This document shows, piece by piece, positions 60,082 to 64,000 of a stretch of DNA of 64,000 nt; the first letter of the stretch is position 1, and every line of letters starts with the position of its first letter. Source of the DNA: Wenxinia marina DSM 24838 (GTDB lineage: Bacteria > Pseudomonadota > Alphaproteobacteria > Rhodobacterales > Rhodobacteraceae); assembly GCF_000379485.1 (NCBI RefSeq), contig NZ_KB902313.1, forward strand, positions 140,159 to 204,158. The letters run 5' to 3'. The notes beneath the pieces were generated by a model. The model did no database searches. It worked only from the letters and a program-made list of their open reading frames with translations, and was not told the DNA's origin. Position numbers and translations under genes: made by a program.

Positions 60082-60197
60082 TCGTTTGTCCGGGCGTCGG
60101 TTCGGGCGCGCGCGATCGCCGGCACAGGCAGGCCCCGCGCCGTTGCGTCCGCTTTCACGATCCCGAACCGCCCGGTCACCGTCTCTCCACTCTCCGC

Positions 60198-60212
60198 GTC
60201 AGCGCTGCTGAC
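60198..60212. promoter_or_regulatory. GTCAGC-N3-GCTGAC palindrome, downstream of gltD
   Basis: GTCAGCGCTGCTGAC. The same palindrome with a different centre is at 61770-61784, upstream of gltD. Candidate binding site; its protein is unknown. Confidence 0.4.
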
Positions 60213-60281
60213 CTTTCCGCCAGCCGACCCCGGCCGCACCAAGGTTAAGTGTGCACGGGTAGTGCACGCCCCGTACGACGC

Positions 60282-61715
60282 TCATTCGGCCGCCACGCTC
60301 GCGGACGCGCCCTGCCCCAGGTAGTCCAGGATCGCCGTCGCGGAGTCGCGCCCGTCGCGGATCGCCCACACCACCAGCGACGCGCCCCGAACGATGTCGC
60401 CGACTGCGTACACGCCGTCCAGCGAGGTCTTGCCGGTCACTGCCTCGGCCCGGATCGTGCCCCAGCGCGTGACTTCCAGCCCGTCGACGCCCCACAGCTT
60501 CGGCAGGGCCTCGGGTTCGAAGCCCAGCGCCTTGATGACGAGATCCGCCTCCTCGACGTAGTCGGCGCCCTCGATCACCTCGGGCATCCGCCGACCCGTG
60601 ACGTCCGGCGCGCCGAGCCTCATGCGGCTGACCTCGACCCCCGTCACCGGGCCGCCCTCGAACCCCTTGGGCGCGGAGAGCCAGACGAACTCCACGCCTT
60701 CTTCCTCGGCGTTGGCCACCTCGCGCTGGCTACCGGGCATGTTGGCGCGGTCGCGGCGGTACAGGCACTTCACCGACGAGGCGCCCTGCCGGATGGCCGT
60801 GCGAACGCAGTCCATCGCGGTGTCGCCGCCGCCGATGACGACGACGCGCTTGCCGGTGGCGTTCAGCTCGCCGCTGTCGAACTCCGCCACCTCGTCGCCG
60901 AAGCTCTTGCGGTTCGATGCCGTGAGGTAGTCGATCGCCCTGACGATCCCCTGCGCATCCGCCTCGGGCAGGTCGCGGCTCTTGTACACGCCGGTGGCGA
61001 TCAGCACCGCGTCGTGCTTGCCGCGGATCGCGTCGAAGGACAGGTCCTCGCCCACGTTGCAGTTCAGCACGAATTCGACGCCGCCTTCCTCCAGCTGGCG
61101 GATGCGGCGCATCACCACGTCCTTCTCCAGCTTGAAGCCTGGGATGCCGTAGGTCATCAGCCCGCCCGCCCGGTCGTGGCGGTCGTAGACCGTCACCTGA
61201 ACGCCGGCCCGGCGCAGCATGTCGGCAGCGGCAAGACCACCCGGCCCCGCGCCGATGATCCCGACGCTCTCGGCCCGCTCGCGCGCCGGGGACGGCGGCC
61301 TGACCCAGCCCTCCTCCCACGCCGTGTCGGTGATGTACTTCTCGACCGCGCCGATGGTGACCGTGCCGTGGCCCGACTGCTCGATCACGCAGTTGCCTTC
61401 GCACAGCCGGTCCTGCGGGCAGATCCGGCCGCAGATCTCGGGGAAGGTGTTGGTGGCCTGGCTGACCTCGTAGGCCTCTTCCAGCCGCCCGGCGGCGGTG
61501 AGGCGCAGCCAGTCGGGGATGTTGTTGTGCAGCGGGCAATGCGTCTGGCAGTAGGGCACGCCGCACTGGCTGCACCGGCTGGACTGTTCGGCCGCCTTCG
61601 CTGCCGCGAACTCGGCATAGATCTCGCCGAAATCCTGCCGCCGCATACTCGCCTCGCGCTTGTCGGGCATGTCCCGGCCGACGGTGACGAACTTCAGCAT
61701 CGGTTCCTTGGCCAT
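60282..61715 (-). CDS. gltD: Glutamate synthase small subunit
   Basis: 477 residues. N-terminal cluster cysteines in CSQCGVPYCQTHCPLHNNIPDWL and ICGRICPQDRLCEGNC; FAD site GIIGAGPGGLAAADML; NADPH site VVVIGGGDTAMDC; GDIVRGASLVVWAIRDGR near the end. It feeds electrons to GltB. ATG 61715 has GGAGG nine bases upstream, which beats the longer GTG/ATG option. Separate transcription from gltB is certain from the layout. Confidence 0.97.
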   Translation of the reverse strand: MAKEPMLKFVTVGRDMPDKREASMRRQDFGEIYAEFAAAKAAEQSSRCSQCGVPYCQTHCPLHNNIPDWLRLTAAGRLEEAYEVSQATNTFPEICGRICPQDRLCEGNCVIEQSGHGTVTIGAVEKYITDTAWEEGWVRPPSPARERAESVGIIGAGPGGLAAADMLRRAGVQVTVYDRHDRAGGLMTYGIPGFKLEKDVVMRRIRQLEEGGVEFVLNCNVGEDLSFDAIRGKHDAVLIATGVYKSRDLPEADAQGIVRAIDYLTASNRKSFGDEVAEFDSGELNATGKRVVVIGGGDTAMDCVRTAIRQGASSVKCLYRRDRANMPGSQREVANAEEEGVEFVWLSAPKGFEGGPVTGVEVSRMRLGAPDVTGRRMPEVIEGADYVEEADLVIKALGFEPEALPKLWGVDGLEVTRWGTIRAEAVTGKTSLDGVYAVGDIVRGASLVVWAIRDGRDSATAILDYLGQGASASVAAE

Positions 61716-61769
61716 ATCGCCCTCCACACGCGTCACGCGGTCAGTATGAGGTTCCGCGTCAAATGAAAA

Positions 61770-61784
61770 GTCAGCATCGCTGAC
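61770..61784. promoter_or_regulatory. GTCAGC-N3-GCTGAC palindrome in the gltD/uppP promoter region
   Basis: GTCAGCATCGCTGAC, 55 bp upstream of the gltD ATG and in the same gap as the divergent uppP promoter. Identical arms to 60198-60212. Its position fits an operator for gltD. Confidence 0.5.
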
Positions 61785-61927
61785 CTAATATGGCGAAAAA
61801 TGTGGCGCCGCAAGCGCGACGAGCGCGAAGCGCGCCGAAATTAGGTCCGGTTGAATACCTATCGCCCCCTCTTTCCGCGCCGATGCATCGGCATAGGGTG
61901 GCGCCCGCACGAATCGCCCGGACCCCC

Positions 61928-62731
61928 ATGCCACTCTATCACCTCGTCCTCGTGGCCCTGATCCAGGGCATCACAGAGTTCCTGCCGATCTCCTCCTCCG
62001 GTCACCTGATCCTTCTCCCCGGTCTCACGGGGATGGAGGATCAGGGGCTCGCCATCGACGTCGCCGCCCATGTCGGGACGCTTCTGGCGGTGGTCCTGTA
62101 CTTCTGGCGCGACGTGGCCGAGGGCCTCGCCGGGGTGCCGCGGATGCTGACCGGGCGGATCGACACCTGGGGCGCGCGCCTCGCATTCCTGCTGGTGATC
62201 GCCACCGTTCCGGTGATCGTCGCGGGCTTCCTCCTCAGCCTCTTCGACCTCGAACAGGCGATGCGCTCCGTCGCCGTGATCGGCTGGACGATGCTGCTGT
62301 TCGGCCTCGTCCTGTGGTGGGCCGACCGGACCGGGGCGGAGGACAAGGCGGCCACCGACTGGACCCTGCGGGACGCGATCGCGATGGGCCTGTGGCAGGC
62401 GGTCGCGCTGATCCCCGGCACCTCGCGCTCGGGCATCACGATCACCGGCGCCCGGCGCCTCGGCTACGACCGCGAGAGCGCGGCGCGGATGTCGATGCTG
62501 ATGTCGATCCCGACGATCCTCGCCTCCGGCCTCCTCCTCGGGATCGAGGTGGCGGGCCGGGCCGACGCCGCGGCGGCGCGGGACGGCGCCATCGTCGCGG
62601 GCCTGTCCTTCGTGTCGGCGCTGCTGGCGCTGTCGCTGATGATGCGTCTGCTGCGCAGCGTCAGCTACACGCCCTACGTCATCTACCGCGTGGTGTTCGG
62701 CGCGATCCTGCTGTGGATCGCCTATTCCTGA
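61928..62731 (+). CDS. uppP: Undecaprenyl-diphosphatase
   Basis: Recycles the lipid carrier used for wall and polysaccharide synthesis. 267 residues, about eight helices. Signature blocks: LIQGITEFLPISSSGHLILLP and IPGTSRSGITITGARRLGYDRESAARMSMLMSIP. ATG 61928 starts the first helix. Divergent from gltD. Confidence 0.96.
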   Translation: MPLYHLVLVALIQGITEFLPISSSGHLILLPGLTGMEDQGLAIDVAAHVGTLLAVVLYFWRDVAEGLAGVPRMLTGRIDTWGARLAFLLVIATVPVIVAGFLLSLFDLEQAMRSVAVIGWTMLLFGLVLWWADRTGAEDKAATDWTLRDAIAMGLWQAVALIPGTSRSGITITGARRLGYDRESAARMSMLMSIPTILASGLLLGIEVAGRADAAAARDGAIVAGLSFVSALLALSLMMRLLRSVSYTPYVIYRVVFGAILLWIAYS

Positions 62732-62765
62732 GGGGCGATGGGTTGTTGGACACCCGTCCTGCGCA

Positions 62766-63770
62766 TCAGGAGAACCCGGCCCGGCCCGAGCCGCCGCGCA
62801 GGTTCGAGGCCGACGCCTTGATCTCGGCATACTGCCCCGACGGCCGGAACCGCCACAGGTAGTCCGGCAGCACCGCCTCCATCGCGGTCGGCTGGATCCC
62901 CAGCTCCGCGAATCCCCTGGCGCCGTCCGCCACCACGTTGTCATGCCGGAGCTGGCGCACCTGGTCGGGCGAGATCGGCATCGGCGCGAGCCCGCCGGTC
63001 AGGAAGTTCAGCACGTTGAACCCGCCGGCCATGATCTTCGCCAGCCAGAACGGGATGTTGACCACGGCGCGCCGCCGCTGAACCTCCGCCAGCATCTGCT
63101 CCATCAGCTCGCGGAACGTGTGCACGTCCGGACCGCCGAGTTCGTACACGCCCGGCGCCGCCTTGCCGTTCACCCCCAGCTGCGCCGCCGCGGCGACGTC
63201 GTCGACGTAGACCGGCTGGAATCGGGTGTTGCCGCCGACGACCGGCAGGATCGGCCCGGTCCGCGACATCGAGGCGAACCGGTTGAAGAACTCGTCCTCG
63301 GGCCCGAACAGGACCGACGGCCGCAGGATCACGGCGCCCGGCATGTGCTGCAGCACCGCCTTCTCACCCGCGGCCTTGGTCCTGCCATAGGTGCTGTCGC
63401 TGCCCTCGCCGGCGCCGATGGCCGAGATGTGGACCATCCGGCCCACCCCCTCCTCGGCCGCGATCCGCGCGATCCGGCCCGCGCCCTCGTCCTGCACCGC
63501 CTCGAAGTTGTTCTTGCCGCGGGCGTCGAAGGTCCCGACGCAGTTCACCACGGCCTGCACGCCGCGGGTCACCTCGCGGACGCTCGCATCGTCGCGGATG
63601 TTGCAGAAGACCGGCACGACCTGCCCGACGACGCCGTAGGTCCGCACCTGGATCGCCTCGTTCGGGCGCCGGCAGGCGACCCGGATGCGCCATCCGTCCT
63701 TCGCCAGCCGCCGCGCGATGTACCGGCCGAGAAAGCCCGATCCGCCGAAGATGGTGACGATGCCTGCCAT
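62766..63770 (-). CDS. NDUFA9-like complex I subunit / atypical SDR protein
   Basis: 334 residues. VTIFGGSGFLGRYIARRLAKDGWRIRVACRRP is the NAD(P)-binding first strand (key GGSGFLGR). VVNCVGTFDARGKNNFEAVQDEGAGRIA, ILRPSVLFGPEDEFFNRFA and YVDDVAAAAQL are NDUFA9-type blocks. In alphaproteobacteria this family is associated with NADH dehydrogenase or quinone metabolism. Its C-terminal 40 residues are not conserved in my reading. Confidence 0.93.
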   Translation of the reverse strand: MAGIVTIFGGSGFLGRYIARRLAKDGWRIRVACRRPNEAIQVRTYGVVGQVVPVFCNIRDDASVREVTRGVQAVVNCVGTFDARGKNNFEAVQDEGAGRIARIAAEEGVGRMVHISAIGAGEGSDSTYGRTKAAGEKAVLQHMPGAVILRPSVLFGPEDEFFNRFASMSRTGPILPVVGGNTRFQPVYVDDVAAAAQLGVNGKAAPGVYELGGPDVHTFRELMEQMLAEVQRRRAVVNIPFWLAKIMAGGFNVLNFLTGGLAPMPISPDQVRQLRHDNVVADGARGFAELGIQPTAMEAVLPDYLWRFRPSGQYAEIKASASNLRGGSGRAGFS

Positions 63771-63863
63771 GGTCCGCGCTCTCCTGTCGGTTCCCGTCCG
63801 GTCTTATCGCCGGCCCGTGCGGAAGGGCAAGGCGCGAGCCGCGACAAAGGTCCGCAAACCCGA

Positions 63864-63892
63864 TTGACAGCCCCGGCCCGCCCGGATAGATC
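63864..63892 (+). promoter_or_regulatory. Probable sigma-70 promoter of tRNA-Leu
   Basis: TTGACA (63864-63869), 17-bp spacer, TAGATC (63887-63892); the tRNA begins 18 bp later. Confidence 0.7.
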
Positions 63893-63909
63893 GCCGCCTC
63901 ACACGACCT

Positions 63910-63996
<87 letters not shown>

Positions 63997-64000
63997 CTCC

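Overview
The window is a high-GC stretch of a chromosome from an alphaproteobacterium, most likely a member of the Rhodobacterales (Rhodobacteraceae). The main evidence is a complete cbb3 oxidase region (ccoNOQP and ccoGHIS) beside a universal stress gene, an fnrL-like gene and hemN, with two FNR-type operators. The petP/petR regulator pair, GFA-family genes coupled to gltB, and the overall codon and base use agree with this. No phage, transposase, integrase or CRISPR array was seen.

Layout. 1-5528: part of an exopolysaccharide locus (a secreted SGNH-like protein that runs off the left edge, a remnant of a glycosyltransferase, an O-antigen-ligase-like membrane protein, a GT4 glycosyltransferase and an ExoY-like priming sugar transferase). 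5529-6418: a long regulatory gap. 6419-14214: leucine biosynthesis genes leuC, leuD and leuB, broken up by a glycosyltransferase, a polysaccharide deacetylase, a membrane protein and an EEP-family protein. 14361-16099: a DMT exporter, tRNA-Pro(CGG) and a putative lysozyme-inhibitor-like secreted protein. 16165-24333: the cbb3 oxidase structural and assembly genes. 24524-28303: usp, fnrL, hemN and a TSUP permease. 28426-30633: a small zinc-ribbon-like protein and the NAD salvage genes pncA and pncB.

30635-32151 is an AT-rich two-gene islet of unknown function and is the best candidate here for an undescribed system. 32235-38117 holds arfB, a tiny transcription unit with an 18-nt Shine-Dalgarno sequence exactly complementary to the 16S tail, a VUT-family transporter, mepA and an MFS transporter. 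38484-46640 carries tspO, petP/petR, ilvE, two transporters, an APP1-like protein, a PQQ-type sugar dehydrogenase and queG. 46950-50236 carries a GST, mtgA and two membrane-associated genes. 50910-58122 is a six-gene chain with overlapping start and stop codons (two paralogous secreted proteins, three GFA proteins, then gltB). 58386-60005 encodes an OmpA-family protein with 28 tandem nine-residue units. gltD, uppP, an NDUFA9-like protein and tRNA-Leu(CAG) finish the window.

How the genes work together. The microaerobic module is coherent: an FNR-type regulator, operators upstream of ccoN/usp and of ccoG, the high-affinity oxidase, its copper and assembly factors, and the anaerobic haem enzyme. 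The amino-acid genes (leuCDB, ilvE, gltBD) form a second theme, and envelope functions (polysaccharide synthesis, mepA, mtgA, uppP, OmpA, MliC-like) a third. Three intergenic regions (38.1, 46.7 and 50.5 kb) contain copies of the same GC-rich palindromic repeat family.
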